This document shows, piece by piece, positions 19,111 through 28,779 of a DNA stretch of 64,000 bases (positions within the stretch are counted from its first letter, which is position 1; each line of letters opens with the position of its first letter). A model generated the notes under the pieces. It was given only the letters and a program-made list of their open reading frames with translations. It made no database searches and was not told where the DNA came from. The stretch is from Staphylococcus hsinchuensis (GTDB taxonomy: Bacteria > Bacillota > Bacilli > Staphylococcales > Staphylococcaceae): positions 1,674,001 to 1,738,000 of the forward strand of contig NZ_CP128355.1 of the NCBI RefSeq assembly GCF_038789205.1, given 5' to 3'. Position numbers and translations under genes: made by a program.

Positions 19111-19998
19111 TTATTTAAAGTTCGCTACCAAATATTTATGCGTAACTTTTAATTCGTGATTTTCACAAATGTTGAGAATTTCGGCTAAAGATTTATGATT
19201 TTTATAGTCCATACGTTCCAATAATGGTGTTGTTGAGATTGGTACGTGAAGATGAATTTGTGCTAAAGTCTTTGATAATTTTAAATCTTCTATGTTTGCT
19301 TCAATTTTTGAACGCTGACCTGGTGTAAGCTCATGAAGTGAATCTAGTACGCTTTCAACAGTATCATATTGGCGAATCAATTTAATCGCAGTCTTTTCAC
19401 CGATACCTTTCACACCTGGATAACCATCTGAAGGATCACCCATAAACGCTTTAACATCAACGAGTTGTTTCGGATTAAGTTCATATTCTTCTTTAAAACG
19501 ATCTAATGTATAACGATTGTATATATTAAATCCTTTTTTAGTTAACCATATTTCTACATTATCGTTTAGACACTGTAAGATATCTCGATCACCGGTAATG
19601 ACATAAACTTCATTAGACGTAGAATATTCATGTGCCAAAGTACCTATGACATCGTCTGCCTCGTAATGATCTATACCAATATTAACGAAACCTAGTTCTT
19701 CAGTGATGGCTTTCACTTTGTCGAATTGAGGTATTAATTCTTCCGGTGGTTGAGGCCTATTTTGTTTATAACCTTCAAACATATCATTTCTGAATGTCAC
19801 TTTTCCCATATCCCAACAAATAGCAACATGCGTTGGATTTATTTCGTGTATTGCTGTATAAACATGGCGCAGTACGCCCTGGATTGCATTCGTTGGAGTA
19901 CCAGAGCTATTGCGCATAAATTGTTTATGAATACTCGTTGCATAAAAATGTCGGAATAACAAAGCCATACCATCCACGAGTAAAATTCTATTTGCCAT
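19111..19998 (-). CDS. ypcP: 5'-3' exonuclease (stand-alone Pol I-type FEN domain)
   Basis: A 295-residue protein with the PIN/FEN fold of the Pol I N-terminal domain. Acidic metal ligands are visible in LLVDGMALLFR, DHYEADDVIGTLA and VITGDRDILQ, followed by the helix-hairpin-helix segment SDGYPGVKGIGEKTAIKLI. It degrades DNA or RNA 5' ends, for example RNA primers on Okazaki fragments. It follows DynA by 19 bases, a pairing also seen in Bacillus (ypbR-ypcP). Confidence 0.93.
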   Translation of the reverse strand: MANRILLVDGMALLFRHFYATSIHKQFMRNSSGTPTNAIQGVLRHVYTAIHEINPTHVAICWDMGKVTFRNDMFEGYKQNRPQPPEELIPQFDKVKAITEELGFVNIGIDHYEADDVIGTLAHEYSTSNEVYVITGDRDILQCLNDNVEIWLTKKGFNIYNRYTLDRFKEEYELNPKQLVDVKAFMGDPSDGYPGVKGIGEKTAIKLIRQYDTVESVLDSLHELTPGQRSKIEANIEDLKLSKTLAQIHLHVPISTTPLLERMDYKNHKSLAEILNICENHELKVTHKYLVANFK

Positions 19999-20017
19999 GA
20001 TATTGTACCTCTTTCTT

Positions 20018-23000
20018 TTACACGAGTTCTTTTAATGAAGCATTCGTGTCTTCTAATTGTTTTATCAGTGTTTCGTCTAAATCGAATGATAACAATTCTT
20101 TAATTTGGTCATGTAAGTCTGTTTCATAATTATCAAATCTTGTTTGAGCATTATCGTCCATTTGTTCAACGATTTGAGACAATGTTTCACGTAAATGGCT
20201 AATACCTGGAGCAAGTAATTCAATAGTTGTTTCATTTATTTTTGATTGAATTTCACTTTGCATTTTAGGTTGTAAAATATTTTTCTTAGATAATGATTTA
20301 GGTAATTGATCTACCATTTGATTTAATTCAATTTTTAATAATGGTTCATTAATTTCAATTTGACTACTATCAAATTCTGGATCGAAAAAGACATGTAAAT
20401 GTGCTAAATCTTTCTTAAGTGGTGCAATTTCTGCATGTAATTGTTCATGGTAGTATTTTTTAATACGCTCTAATAATAATGTTTGTTCTAAATACAGACG
20501 TTGATGTATTTGATCTAAATAAATTTGCGTTGAATGACGTTTTTCTTCTTTAAAGTTACTATTTTTCGTCATCTGTCCGTTATAAATTGATTTTACTTCA
20601 TCCAATAGTTGAATTTTTAAACGTTCATTTAAATGATAAACTTGGTCTTCGACTTCATTGTTCGTTCTTTGTTCTGCCGTTTGTAAAATACTTGGATCAA
20701 TAATTTGTGATTCATCATAACGCTTTAACTGTTGGTTACGTTTTTCAATTTGGGCTTTATTATTATGTGCGTCCTCTATCATTTGCTCATATGCATTTGA
20801 AATGTGTTGAAGTTGTTGTAACATTTGACTTTGTAATATATCTTTTGATTCAACTTCAGCAAAGTAATCTATACTTTGCGTTAATTCTTTTATGCCCTCG
20901 TCTCCTGACTTTAAGGCTTCTCTACTAGATACGGGGAAGATTTGTGATTGCATATTCACTTTTGCTAATGCGTCTTCCACATAGTCTGTAACTGCATTTA
21001 AGTCTTCCTCGGATTCTGCTAAATCCGTAGCGTTAATAATCATTTTGAATGCTTGGTTTTCGTTCAGTTGATTCATTTCTTTCATATGTTCAATAAAGAG
21101 TTTGTCATTTTCTGTGAATGAATGGTTGAAATAACTTACATACAAGATTAAATCTGATGAAGTTAGCACTTTTTCAGTTTCATTTGTATGGCGTTGGTTG
21201 TTTGAGTGTAAACCTAAAGAATCGACGATGATTTTATCTTTTAACCATTCTAAAGGTAATTTAATGTGAACGGTATTTACGAATGTCGCATAAGCATCTT
21301 CGGCACTCCATTTTTTCACATCATCTTTAGAAATTGTATGTGTTAGACCGTCGTTCAACATTGATTGGTACATATCGAAATGTTGTTCAATAGCATTGAC
21401 AAATGCTAATTTATTTTTTTCTAGTTTAGATTTAAGTTGTTTCGTATTTTTTTGTAAAAATGATGCCACGCTATCAAACGATTTATTTTCAAATTGGAAG
21501 ACTTGGTTAAGTTCATCTAATAGTTGATCTTCTGATTTTAATGTTATTTGATTTTCATGACCATAAGTTAACTCCGTCATGGCAGCTGTTGTTGGGTTTG
21601 GTGAACTTACGAGATAATGGTCACCTAATAATGCGTTAATCAAACTACTCTTACCTGCACTGAATGTACCGAACACACCAATTTTAATAACTTTATTTTC
21701 AAGTCGTTCTAACGTGTCGTTAATATCTTTTTTCGTCTGTACGAATAAAGGCACATCTTCTATAAGTTTTAAACCTTTTTCTATGCGAGGTGTTTGGTCT
21801 GTCAGTTGATTCAGTTCACTTTTTTGTGTTTGACGACGTTGTGTTTCTTGTTCCTCATGGGCTTTAGGTGTGTAATCAATTTGTGTTCTACCGATTAATT
21901 TATCTAATGAATCATCAATATGGATATAATAATGCTGATAATTTTCAGTTTCAAGAGATTCTCTTAAATTGCGTAATTGCATAAATTTCTCGTAGTCATT
22001 AAAGTCTTCTTGCTGCTCTACAGACATATCTGAAGCTTCTGAATGGCTTATTGCTTTTTTAAATAACGGATCTGATTCTTTACCGATATACTGTTTAAGA
22101 GATTTCATTAAATCGTCTGAAAATGTGAGTACATATTGATTACTAATACTAATTTGCATTTGATATAAATCTGTAATTAACTCAGGCTTTATCGTATAAT
22201 GCTGATTTAAAATTTCATTTTTAATTTCAGAAGAATTGATGAAACGTGTTAAAAATGCCATGTCACTACGTAATGGTTGGCGAACTTCTTGATTCACTTT
22301 CTCTTGTAACTGTTCAACAACTGCATCAAGTCTTTGTTGTTGTTCTTGTTCAGTTTTTGCCTTTTTATTAAACAATCCACCTACTTTGAAGTCTTTTGTT
22401 CGGCTTTCAAGATAATAACGAATTTTTTCTCTCGTATCATGCGTCATGATATAAGCATTTTCTAAAATATCTTTACGTTTTTGCTTTAAAAATTCATAAA
22501 GTTTTTCAGGATCATTTAATAACTTCGCTTCTTCGCTCACTTCTTGATTTTGTTGGAAATTAATATAAGCCTGGTCAAAATCTTCTTCTTTAATATCTAG
22601 CTCGTCTAAAGTGTCATGGATTTCGTCTTGGATATAAGATAATTGTTCCTTAGTAATGAAATTTACAATTCTGTCCACATAAGATTCAATTGACTCTCTA
22701 TTATTATCTTTTTCAATTAAATAATCTGACAGAGCATTAATTTCATTATGTTCATGTTCAAATTTAGATACATAGAATATTCGATCAAGATCAATTTCCC
22801 ATTCGCTAATTGATTGTTCGACACGTGATTTAAATGTATCAAAACTAATTTCATCGTCATTGTGTTTATCTATCTGATTGATTACAAAGACTACTGGTAC
22901 TCCGGCTTGATTCAGTTGTTTCATGAATTGGAAATTAAGGGCAGATTGAACATGGTTATAATCAACGGTATAAAATAATAAATTACTTGTATACATAAAT

Positions 23001-23458
23001 TCTTCGGTACTTGATTGGTGCGTTGCTACATTGGAATCAACGCCTGGTGTGTCTTGTAGCGTGAATCCATTGTTAAATTTATTAGAAGTTGATTTTATTT
23101 CCACAGATTCAACATCAATATTCTCTCTGTTCATTTGTTTTACTTCATCGTAGTTGTTCAACTCAGTGTACTTTTTATTGCTCAAATTAGCGATAATACC
23201 TTTTTCATCAGTAATTGAAACGATTGCTGTATTACTCGTTGTCGGTACAGGTGAACTAGGTAAGATACTTTCTTCTAATAGTGTATTGATTAAAGTCGAT
23301 TTACCAGCAGAAAAATGTCCTACAAATGTGACAGTATATTGTTCTAAATAAACCTTTTTAATAACTTGATTAATAATATGAACAAGCCTATCATTATTTG
23401 ATTTTTCTACTTCCTTTTTTAATTTATATAATATATCGAGTTGTTGCGTGTAATTCAT
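20018..23458 (-). CDS. dynA: Double dynamin-like GTPase DynA
   Basis: A 1146-residue fused dynamin with two GTPase-plus-stalk modules. The first P-loop is GHFSAGKSTLIN (residues 47-58) with DTPGVDSN; the second is GTFSAGKSSLIN near residue 597 with DSLGLHSN. Both have NQID/NATD-type G4 elements and long coiled-coil regions. B. subtilis DynA (YpbR) tethers and fuses membranes and helps repair phage or antibiotic membrane damage. The fused two-copy form is typical of Firmicutes. There is no transmembrane segment, so it should act at the inner membrane face. Confidence 0.95.
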   Translation of the reverse strand: MNYTQQLDILYKLKKEVEKSNNDRLVHIINQVIKKVYLEQYTVTFVGHFSAGKSTLINTLLEESILPSSPVPTTSNTAIVSITDEKGIIANLSNKKYTELNNYDEVKQMNRENIDVESVEIKSTSNKFNNGFTLQDTPGVDSNVATHQSSTEEFMYTSNLLFYTVDYNHVQSALNFQFMKQLNQAGVPVVFVINQIDKHNDDEISFDTFKSRVEQSISEWEIDLDRIFYVSKFEHEHNEINALSDYLIEKDNNRESIESYVDRIVNFITKEQLSYIQDEIHDTLDELDIKEEDFDQAYINFQQNQEVSEEAKLLNDPEKLYEFLKQKRKDILENAYIMTHDTREKIRYYLESRTKDFKVGGLFNKKAKTEQEQQQRLDAVVEQLQEKVNQEVRQPLRSDMAFLTRFINSSEIKNEILNQHYTIKPELITDLYQMQISISNQYVLTFSDDLMKSLKQYIGKESDPLFKKAISHSEASDMSVEQQEDFNDYEKFMQLRNLRESLETENYQHYYIHIDDSLDKLIGRTQIDYTPKAHEEQETQRRQTQKSELNQLTDQTPRIEKGLKLIEDVPLFVQTKKDINDTLERLENKVIKIGVFGTFSAGKSSLINALLGDHYLVSSPNPTTAAMTELTYGHENQITLKSEDQLLDELNQVFQFENKSFDSVASFLQKNTKQLKSKLEKNKLAFVNAIEQHFDMYQSMLNDGLTHTISKDDVKKWSAEDAYATFVNTVHIKLPLEWLKDKIIVDSLGLHSNNQRHTNETEKVLTSSDLILYVSYFNHSFTENDKLFIEHMKEMNQLNENQAFKMIINATDLAESEEDLNAVTDYVEDALAKVNMQSQIFPVSSREALKSGDEGIKELTQSIDYFAEVESKDILQSQMLQQLQHISNAYEQMIEDAHNNKAQIEKRNQQLKRYDESQIIDPSILQTAEQRTNNEVEDQVYHLNERLKIQLLDEVKSIYNGQMTKNSNFKEEKRHSTQIYLDQIHQRLYLEQTLLLERIKKYYHEQLHAEIAPLKKDLAHLHVFFDPEFDSSQIEINEPLLKIELNQMVDQLPKSLSKKNILQPKMQSEIQSKINETTIELLAPGISHLRETLSQIVEQMDDNAQTRFDNYETDLHDQIKELLSFDLDETLIKQLEDTNASLKELV

Positions 23459-23636
23459 TATTGTATCCCCTTTTATTACTGATTATGTAATTACATACAT
23501 TGTATAATAAATTCCTCTCTGTCAAAAGGAAGACTATACATATTTATGAAACATTATTGATTAAGTTGTTTAAAAATGAACAAATCATTGAAATATTACG
23601 TTTTAAGAATATAATATCCCTTCCTAAATAAACGAG

Positions 23637-23673
23637 AAAAGAGTCTGAGACAAAAATATGTCTCAGACTCTTT
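23637..23673. terminator. Bidirectional hairpin AGAGTCTGAGACA type
   Basis: A perfect stem GAGTCTGAGACA / TGTCTCAGACTC (23641-23652 with 23659-23670), with A-run left and T-run right. This AGAGTCTG(A/G)GACA hairpin is a recurrent intergenic sequence in staphylococci as I recall. Here it follows the NAD(P)-binding gene on the minus strand. Confidence 0.75.
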
Positions 23674-23853
23674 GTCGACTAGGCAGTAGGTAGCTGGATA
23701 GAAAATGTGCTAATACTTAGCTTGCACTCCTAGTTCATTCCTTTTGTATAGGTCGGAAACTTAATAACTAGAGGCTTTTGAACGTAAATCACTATTACTC
23801 AAAGTTTCCGAAACGCATCATTATTTTTTATTATTATTCTAAATTTCTATAAC
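23674..23853. repeat. Probable intergenic repeat linked to the hairpin; otherwise no gene
   Basis: The segment directly after the hairpin (GACTAGGCAGTAGGTAGCTG, then TTAGCTTGCACTCCTAG) has the look of a dispersed staphylococcal intergenic repeat. It contains the internal inverted pair CTAG...CTAG and GGAAACTT / AAGTTTCC (around 23755 and 23799). No coding frame is evident. Repeat status rests on memory of similar sequences in other genomes, since only one copy is in this window. Confidence 0.4.
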
Positions 23854-24468
23854 TTATTCTTTTATCGGTTTGTTAATACCTATGTTTTTATTAAGGTGTA
23901 ATTCTGGATTTTTAGCGATATTCACTGCGACTTCAGCGACACTCTTTCTTGAAACTTCTTTACCTTTAAATGGTTCATTTTTTTGTGTTATTTCATAATC
24001 AACTTCATTCATTTGTGTTAATTTAGCAGGTCTGAAGATTGTATAATCTAAGCCTGATTGTTCAATGATGTCCGCTGCCTTTTTATAAATAGGTAACATT
24101 TCCGCAATTTGTTGTTTAACCCATTCACCATACTCACCAGGAACTTCATCGTAAATACCTAAAGCTGTAACGAAAATAAGTCGTTTTACATTTTTCTCTT
24201 TCATTGCTTTTACAATATATTGCGCTTCTTTATCTAATTCTCCGGAGAGACTTGCAAAAACAATATCTACATCATTCATTGCATGACTTACATCTTCATA
24301 ATTTGTTGCATCTCCTTCACGAACTCGAATTCTATCAGAAGCATAATAAGGTAATCGATTTGCGTCTCGTAAAAATAGTCTTAAAGTGAACGATGTATTT
24401 TCTAGAAATGAATTTATTGCAGCTTTTGAAACTTCTCCGTTTGCACCTAATATTAACACTCTTGCCAT
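23854..24468 (-). CDS. NAD(P)-binding oxidoreductase-like protein (atypical SDR/NmrA type)
   Basis: A 204-residue Rossmann-fold protein. The dinucleotide loop is GANGEVSKAAIN at residues 8-19, and DATNYEDVSHAMNDVDIVF and VKRLIFVTALGIYDE follow the pattern of NAD(P)-dependent epimerase/NmrA-like proteins. There is no standard Tyr-x3-Lys pair, so it may be a sensor or an isomerase-like enzyme. The substrate is unknown. It is a single gene with its own ribosome site, flanked by the repeat region and by a gene-poor gap. Confidence 0.8.
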   Translation of the reverse strand: MARVLILGANGEVSKAAINSFLENTSFTLRLFLRDANRLPYYASDRIRVREGDATNYEDVSHAMNDVDIVFASLSGELDKEAQYIVKAMKEKNVKRLIFVTALGIYDEVPGEYGEWVKQQIAEMLPIYKKAADIIEQSGLDYTIFRPAKLTQMNEVDYEITQKNEPFKGKEVSRKSVAEVAVNIAKNPELHLNKNIGINKPIKE

Positions 24469-24697
24469 TTAATCACTCCTAATCTGTAATTATTTATAAT
24501 TTTATATCTTAAACATTTATTTTCTTTTATTGATGATTAATATAAATTTAGCGTTTTATAAAAGAAAGTATTATCCTTTTACCTCACACTACTATAGTTT
24601 GACCTTTTATTCTAATGATAAACGCTTAAAGTCGCATGAATCAAATTAAGTTATGAAATGTGTAAGTTTCAAATTTTTAGATAGATTAAGTTTACTG
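24469..24697. other. Intergenic gap, no gene seen
   Basis: AT-rich sequence between the NAD(P)-binding gene and the methyltransferase terminator. It presumably holds the former's promoter; I see no other element. Confidence 0.5.
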
Positions 24698-24747
24698 AAA
24701 AAGAAATACGACGAATACATTTGTCGCAACAAACTGATTCGTCGTAT
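24698..24747 (-). terminator. Terminator after the rRNA methyltransferase gene
   Basis: An 11-bp perfect stem ATACGACGAAT / ATTCGTCGTAT with a 20-base loop that itself pairs partly (TTTGTCG/CAACAAA). On the minus strand it is followed by TTTCTTTTTC. Confidence 0.8.
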
Positions 24748-24768
24748 GAATTGATGTTTACGTTTTTA

Positions 24769-25905
24769 TTAATCTTTTTTAGGCAGTTTTTTACCCCAAT
24801 ATTGGAAATAAGTACACTTGATATAGCCGTTAAATAATTTACGGCGTTTTGTAGCTTTTTTATTTACTAAATGTTCGAATTCAGAATAGCTTGTTAGTAT
24901 ATATGCAGATAAATATGGGTTTTCATTAAGCAATTTACCAATATAACGGTACATTTCTTCTACTTCGTCGCGGTCTCCGATACGTTCACCATAAGGCGGG
25001 TTACCAACGAGTGCAACGGGTTTATCTTTATCAACAGTTAATGTATTTACATCTTTAATATTAAAGTTGATGATATCACTAAGTCCAACTTCTTCGGCAT
25101 TACGACGCGCAATTTCTATCATTTCAGGATCAATATCCGAAGCGTAAATTTCAATTTTCCTATCGTAATCTGCTTGTTGATCAGCTGCGTCACGCATTTC
25201 GTTGTAGAGTTGGTCAGGCATCATGTCCCAAGATTCTGAGACAAAGTCACGATTAAAGCCAGGTGCTATATTTTGTGCAATTAAACTAGCTTCAATGGCA
25301 ATAGTCCCTGAACCACAGAAGGGATCTATTAACGGTGTATCGCCTGTCCAGTTAGCTAACCGAATAAGGCTTGCAGCAAGTGTTTCTTTAATTGGTGCTT
25401 CCCCTTGTGCCATACGATATCCACGTTTGTTGAGACCTGAACCTGATGTATCGACTGTTAATAATGCCTTATCTTTTAATATGGCTACTTCGACTGGATA
25501 TTTCGCTCCTGTCTCATCTAACCAACCACTTTGTTGATATGCTTCTTTCAAGCGTTCAACGATTGCTTTTTTAACTATAGCTTGGCAATCAGGTACACTA
25601 TATAAAGTGGATTTTACACTTCGTCCTTGAACTGGAAAGTTTCCACCATTTTCAATAATTGTCTCCCAAGGTAACGCTTTTGTTTGTTCAAATAAACTAT
25701 CGAATGTTGTTGCTTTAAATTGTCCCATAACAATTTTTAATCTATCTGCAGTACGTAACCACAAATTACACTTTGCGATAGCTTCTTCGTCACCTTCGAA
25801 AAAGATTCGACCGTTTTCGACAGTTGTTTCGTACCCTAATTCTTGGACTTCTTTTGCCACGACGGATTCTAATCCCATTGGGCATACGGCTAGTAGTTGG
25901 TACAT
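24769..25905 (-). CDS. ypsC: 23S rRNA guanine-N2 methyltransferase (RlmL N-domain/YpsC type)
   Basis: A 378-residue protein. An N-terminal THUMP RNA-binding domain (about residues 1-160) precedes a Rossmann methyltransferase with the SAM region LIDPFCGSGTIAIEA and the N6/N2 catalytic motif NPPYGER near residue 305. This matches the N-terminal half of E. coli RlmL, which modifies G2445 of 23S rRNA, and B. subtilis YpsC. The start follows GAAGGAGACATAAC. It lies next to rnpB and gpsB, as in Bacillus. Confidence 0.9.
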   Translation of the reverse strand: MYQLLAVCPMGLESVVAKEVQELGYETTVENGRIFFEGDEEAIAKCNLWLRTADRLKIVMGQFKATTFDSLFEQTKALPWETIIENGGNFPVQGRSVKSTLYSVPDCQAIVKKAIVERLKEAYQQSGWLDETGAKYPVEVAILKDKALLTVDTSGSGLNKRGYRMAQGEAPIKETLAASLIRLANWTGDTPLIDPFCGSGTIAIEASLIAQNIAPGFNRDFVSESWDMMPDQLYNEMRDAADQQADYDRKIEIYASDIDPEMIEIARRNAEEVGLSDIINFNIKDVNTLTVDKDKPVALVGNPPYGERIGDRDEVEEMYRYIGKLLNENPYLSAYILTSYSEFEHLVNKKATKRRKLFNGYIKCTYFQYWGKKLPKKD

Positions 25906-25997
25906 GTTATGTCTCCTTCTTAAAAGTAATTATGTATTTATTTTATCAAAAGTTCATTTAAATAGATATGTGTAGATTCAGTTGTAATATTTTAAAA
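25906..25997. other. Promoter region of the methyltransferase gene
   Basis: A short AT-rich spacer between the rnpB terminator and the ypsC start. No defined element was assigned. Confidence 0.4.
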
Positions 25998-26027
25998 TTA
26001 AAAAAGCTCTCCGAAATGGGAGAGCTT
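25998..26027 (-). terminator. Terminator of rnpB
   Basis: Stem AAGCTCTCC / GGAGAGCTT (26004-26012 with 26019-26027), followed on the minus strand by a TTTTT run. Confidence 0.9.
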
Positions 26028-26432
26028 GGGTCTAGTGATGGTATTTCTGTAAGCCATGTTTTGTACCATTGTACTACGAACGTGCACTAGTCACACTTGT
26101 ACGCAGGTGGTAATCATCTGTCTCCATTCTTCACTAAAGAATGGCTTAATTATGCGTTGAATTCCGCTAAAAAAGTGCTCCTACCTAATTTGGATTGCTC
26201 ACTCGAGGGGTTTACCGCGTTCCACCTTTTATATTTCTATAAAAGCTACGTCACTGTGGCACTTTCAAACTATTCTAACCATATCAAAAGACTTAGGTTA
26301 TTTCGTTGCCGTCAATTTAATGCCTTGACTTATTGTTTCGTCAAGCACGAACACTACAATCATCTCAGATTGTGTGAGCATGGACTTTCCTCTATATCGC
26401 TATAGCGATTACCCGAAACACCATCTTTAGAA
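26028..26432 (-). ncRNA. rnpB: RNase P RNA, type B
   Basis: Read on the minus strand, the RNA begins with GGTGTTTCGGGTAATCGC and GAGGAAAGTCCATGCTCACA, the universal P4/CR-I region of bacterial RNase P RNA. It contains AAACCCCTCGAGTGAGCAA in the middle and ends with the second P4 strand ACAGAAATACCAT before a strong terminator. The roughly 400-nt length and the position between ypsC and gpsB are those of Bacillus-type (class B) RNA. It is the catalytic subunit that matures tRNA 5' ends. End positions are approximate to about 5 bases. Confidence 0.96.
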
Positions 26433-26461
26433 TTGTATCATTTTTCTTAGATTGAAACAAT

Positions 26462-26496
26462 AAAAAACAAGTTTTGTTTGAAAACAAAACTTGTTT
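26462..26496 (-). terminator. Terminator after gpsB
   Basis: A perfect stem AACAAGTTTTGTTT / AAACAAAACTTGTT with almost no loop, T-run on the minus side. It separates the yppE-ypsA-gpsB operon from rnpB. Confidence 0.8.
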
Positions 26497-26525
26497 AAAT
26501 CGATATTGCAATATTAAAAGTAGTA

Positions 26526-26858
26526 TTACTTACCGAAAACTGCTTTTTCCAAGTTAGAAATTCTTTTAAGAATATCAACATTATTACTTGAATTGTTGTT
26601 AGATGAGAAGTTTTTATTCTCTTGTGGGCGTGAAGTTGCCACACGTAAACGTAATTCTTCAAGTTCTTTTTTAAGTTTATTGTTTTCTTCTGATAATTTA
26701 ACGACTTGGCTATCTAAATCTGACATTTTTTGGTAATCTGCAATGATGTCGTCTAAGAAGGCATCAACTTCTTCCCTTCTATAACCACGTGTCATTGTTT
26801 TCTCGAAATCTTTTTCATAAATATCTTTTGCTGATAATTTTAAAGAAACATCTGCCAT
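26526..26858 (-). CDS. gpsB: Cell-division and wall-synthesis coordinator GpsB
   Basis: A 110-residue DivIVA-like coiled-coil adaptor. The N-terminal membrane-binding/dimer domain reads [29 protein letters not shown]; a coiled coil ([18 protein letters not shown]) follows. An Asn/Ser linker leads to the C-terminal trimerising helix [17 protein letters not shown]. GpsB links FtsZ and penicillin-binding proteins at the septum. I start at the ATG giving MADVSLKL behind GAGGTGAAAAAA. It follows ypsA by 13 bases. Confidence 0.95.
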   Translation of the reverse strand: MADVSLKLSAKDIYEKDFEKTMTRGYRREEVDAFLDDIIADYQKMSDLDSQVVKLSEENNKLKKELEELRLRVATSRPQENKNFSSNNNSSNNVDILKRISNLEKAVFGK

Positions 26859-26871
26859 TTTTTTCACCTCA

Positions 26872-27435
26872 TTAGAAACTTTGATCTTGAGACCATTGTA
26901 AATCGTTGATAAACTCAGTCAATTCATCAAACGTAACAATGTCACAAGTATAATTTGTTTTGTCCATAAAATCAACTAACATATGTTTAAAATACTTTGG
27001 GCTCGCCTCTTGTTCTTCATCATATATTAATAATGTTTGATCTGTATGATCTAACATAAACTGATCAGTTTGTTTAAATTGATGAGGCCCTTCATATGAT
27101 GAGTGGAATACACTTTCAGCAAAATCACTTTGTTGTAAAATCTTTTGGTATTTTAGTTGGTTTTGCTCATTCCACTGTTCACTATGCCCGTAGAATGGAG
27201 TAATAATACCTAACTTCAACTCCGGGTATGTAGTTTTTAAATCAAGTACTTCTTCTGCTGCCCATAATTCTATACCCAACTTACCTTGTATTAATACCCA
27301 TTCTAAACCTTCTTCAATCAGTAAAATTAATTTGTGGCGAATAAATTGTTTAAGATATGCCACTTCTGGAATATCTTCTTTAAATATATTAAGTTCAAAA
27401 GGCTTATAACCTGTTACATAAACTGTCTTAATCAT
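26872..27435 (-). CDS. ypsA: YpsA, SLOG-superfamily protein (DUF1273)
   Basis: A 187-residue DUF1273 protein. [12 protein letters not shown] at residues 6-17, [19 protein letters not shown] and [18 protein letters not shown] mark a Rossmann-like SLOG nucleotide-binding fold. YpsA sits next to gpsB across Firmicutes and affects division in B. subtilis and S. aureus. Its ligand is not known. The start overlaps the yppE stop as ATGA. Confidence 0.9.
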   Translation of the reverse strand: MIKTVYVTGYKPFELNIFKEDIPEVAYLKQFIRHKLILLIEEGLEWVLIQGKLGIELWAAEEVLDLKTTYPELKLGIITPFYGHSEQWNEQNQLKYQKILQQSDFAESVFHSSYEGPHQFKQTDQFMLDHTDQTLLIYDEEQEASPKYFKHMLVDFMDKTNYTCDIVTFDELTEFINDLQWSQDQSF

Positions 27436-27770
27436 AATTGAGTTTCACTTCTTTGTATATATGATAAATCATACTGAACGGCTTTTAATTTTTCAGTAAA
27501 TAGTTTGCGGCTCGTACGTTGGAAATGACATTCAACGGATAATTCTTCAATGTTTGATATTAATAATTGATACTTTTGTAAGTTCATATAAGGTAAGTCG
27601 ATGATACTTGTTTTATAATACATAAACTGTTTTAGAAGTGCATCTATTTCTTGTGTGAACGGAACGACGTCATTATAAAAATCATAATCCGAATTTGTTG
27701 ATTTTACTTCTTCGTATCGTTCCTGCATCGTCTGAACTTTATGTAAAAGTTGAGAAATAAGGGTATGCAT
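27432..27770 (-). CDS. yppE: YppE family helical protein (DUF1798)
   Basis: A 112-residue all-helical protein, [21 protein letters not shown] to [10 protein letters not shown], matching the YppE/DUF1798 family, whose function is unknown. It has a good GGAGGGAACTTC ribosome site and is the first gene of the yppE-ypsA-gpsB unit, divergent from recU-pbp2. The order recU-yppE-ypsA-gpsB-rnpB is shared with Bacillus. Confidence 0.82.
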   Translation of the reverse strand: MHTLISQLLHKVQTMQERYEEVKSTNSDYDFYNDVVPFTQEIDALLKQFMYYKTSIIDLPYMNLQKYQLLISNIEELSVECHFQRTSRKLFTEKLKAVQYDLSYIQRSETQL

Positions 27771-28080
27771 GAAGTTCCCTCCTACAACTTAAATTTATCA
27801 TGAAAAAAGTTGTTAGTCATTTTAAGTGTGGCAATCAACTATAAAACTTTAATAAGTTGATTTCGGTTTGTTGTCTGGCATAAATGAATAGCATTTTCTA
27901 GAAATAGAGTCGAAAAGTAGTGCTAATATATCGGGTGCAGATAACAAGCCTTAAATCTTTTTTGCGTATCTAAAACTAACATATATGTTAGTTCTTACAA
28001 TCTTTATTGTTTATTTAGAGAAAGCACGTTAAAATAATAACTAATGTATTTATACTCCATTAAATACATTAATTTGTAGT
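27771..28080. other. Divergent intergenic region with two inverted repeats
   Basis: No gene is seen. A 20-bp perfect palindrome lies at 27974-27993 (AACTAACATATATGTTAGTT). An 11-bp inverted repeat TAATGTATTTA / TAAATACATTA lies at 28042-28071, directly upstream of the recU promoter. Either could be an operator or a short RNA hairpin. Confidence 0.6.
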
Positions 28081-28110
28081 TTGGTATTTCCATTTGACTT
28101 CGGTTATAAT
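28081..28110 (+). promoter_or_regulatory. Promoter of recU-pbp2
   Basis: A -35 TTGGTA (28081-28086), an 18-base spacer and a perfect -10 TATAAT (28105-28110) place transcription start near 28117. This rules out the longer recU frame beginning at 28081. Confidence 0.75.
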
Positions 28111-28152
28111 GGAAAAGGTTTTGTAAACCAAACAAAAAGTGGTGATAATACA

Positions 28153-28779
28153 TTGAATTATCCTAATGGAAGACCATTTAAAGGAAATAAGACTCAGGTC
28201 GGACGTACAAATACCACGCAATCTAGTAATATTAATTACGGTGGTAGAGGTATGTCATTAGAAAAAGACATAGAATTATCGAACAAATATTATTTGGATA
28301 ACGAAATCGCTGTCATTCATAAGAAACCTACCCCAGTGCAAATAGTAAATGTTCATTACCCCATGAGAAGTAAGGCTGTCATAAACGAGGCTTATTTCAG
28401 AACACCTTCAACTACCGATTATAATGGAATTTATAATGGGTATTATTTAGACTTTGAAGCAAAAGAGACGAAAAATAAAACTTCATTTCCATTAAGTAAT
28501 ATGCATAAACATCAAGTTAAACATATGGATGCATGTTTCAATCAAAATGGAGTTGTGTTTTTACTCATTAGATTTAAAACATTAGATGAAGTTTATCTTT
28601 TGCCTTATGCTAATTTTAAATATTTTTGGGAAAGATATTTAAATGGAATTAAAAAGTCTATAACGGTTGAAGAAATTAAAAAAAATGGTTACTATATTCC
28701 CTATCAGTATCAACCACGTTTGAATTACATCAATGCTGTTGATAAGTTGATATTAGATGAAAGTGAGGACCGCGTATGA
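28153..28779 (+). CDS. recU: Holliday junction resolvase RecU
   Basis: A 208-residue resolvase. Signatures are [19 protein letters not shown], the nuclease core [17 protein letters not shown] then [15 protein letters not shown], and ILDESEDRV at the end. It cuts Holliday junctions in recombination and chromosome segregation. I choose the TTG giving [11 protein letters not shown], which has GTGGTGA upstream and gives the S. aureus length. Upstream codons fall within the promoter. The stop overlaps the pbp2 start (ATGA). Confidence 0.93.
   Translation: MNYPNGRPFKGNKTQVGRTNTTQSSNINYGGRGMSLEKDIELSNKYYLDNEIAVIHKKPTPVQIVNVHYPMRSKAVINEAYFRTPSTTDYNGIYNGYYLDFEAKETKNKTSFPLSNMHKHQVKHMDACFNQNGVVFLLIRFKTLDEVYLLPYANFKYFWERYLNGIKKSITVEEIKKNGYYIPYQYQPRLNYINAVDKLILDESEDRV

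Noticed and set aside
26097..26405. 102-codon plus-strand open frame
   Set aside because: It lies wholly inside the RNase P RNA on the opposite strand and has no ribosome site; it is a chance frame.
28081..28152. N-terminal extension of recU
   Set aside because: It coincides with a consensus promoter, so it cannot be translated from that promoter's transcript.
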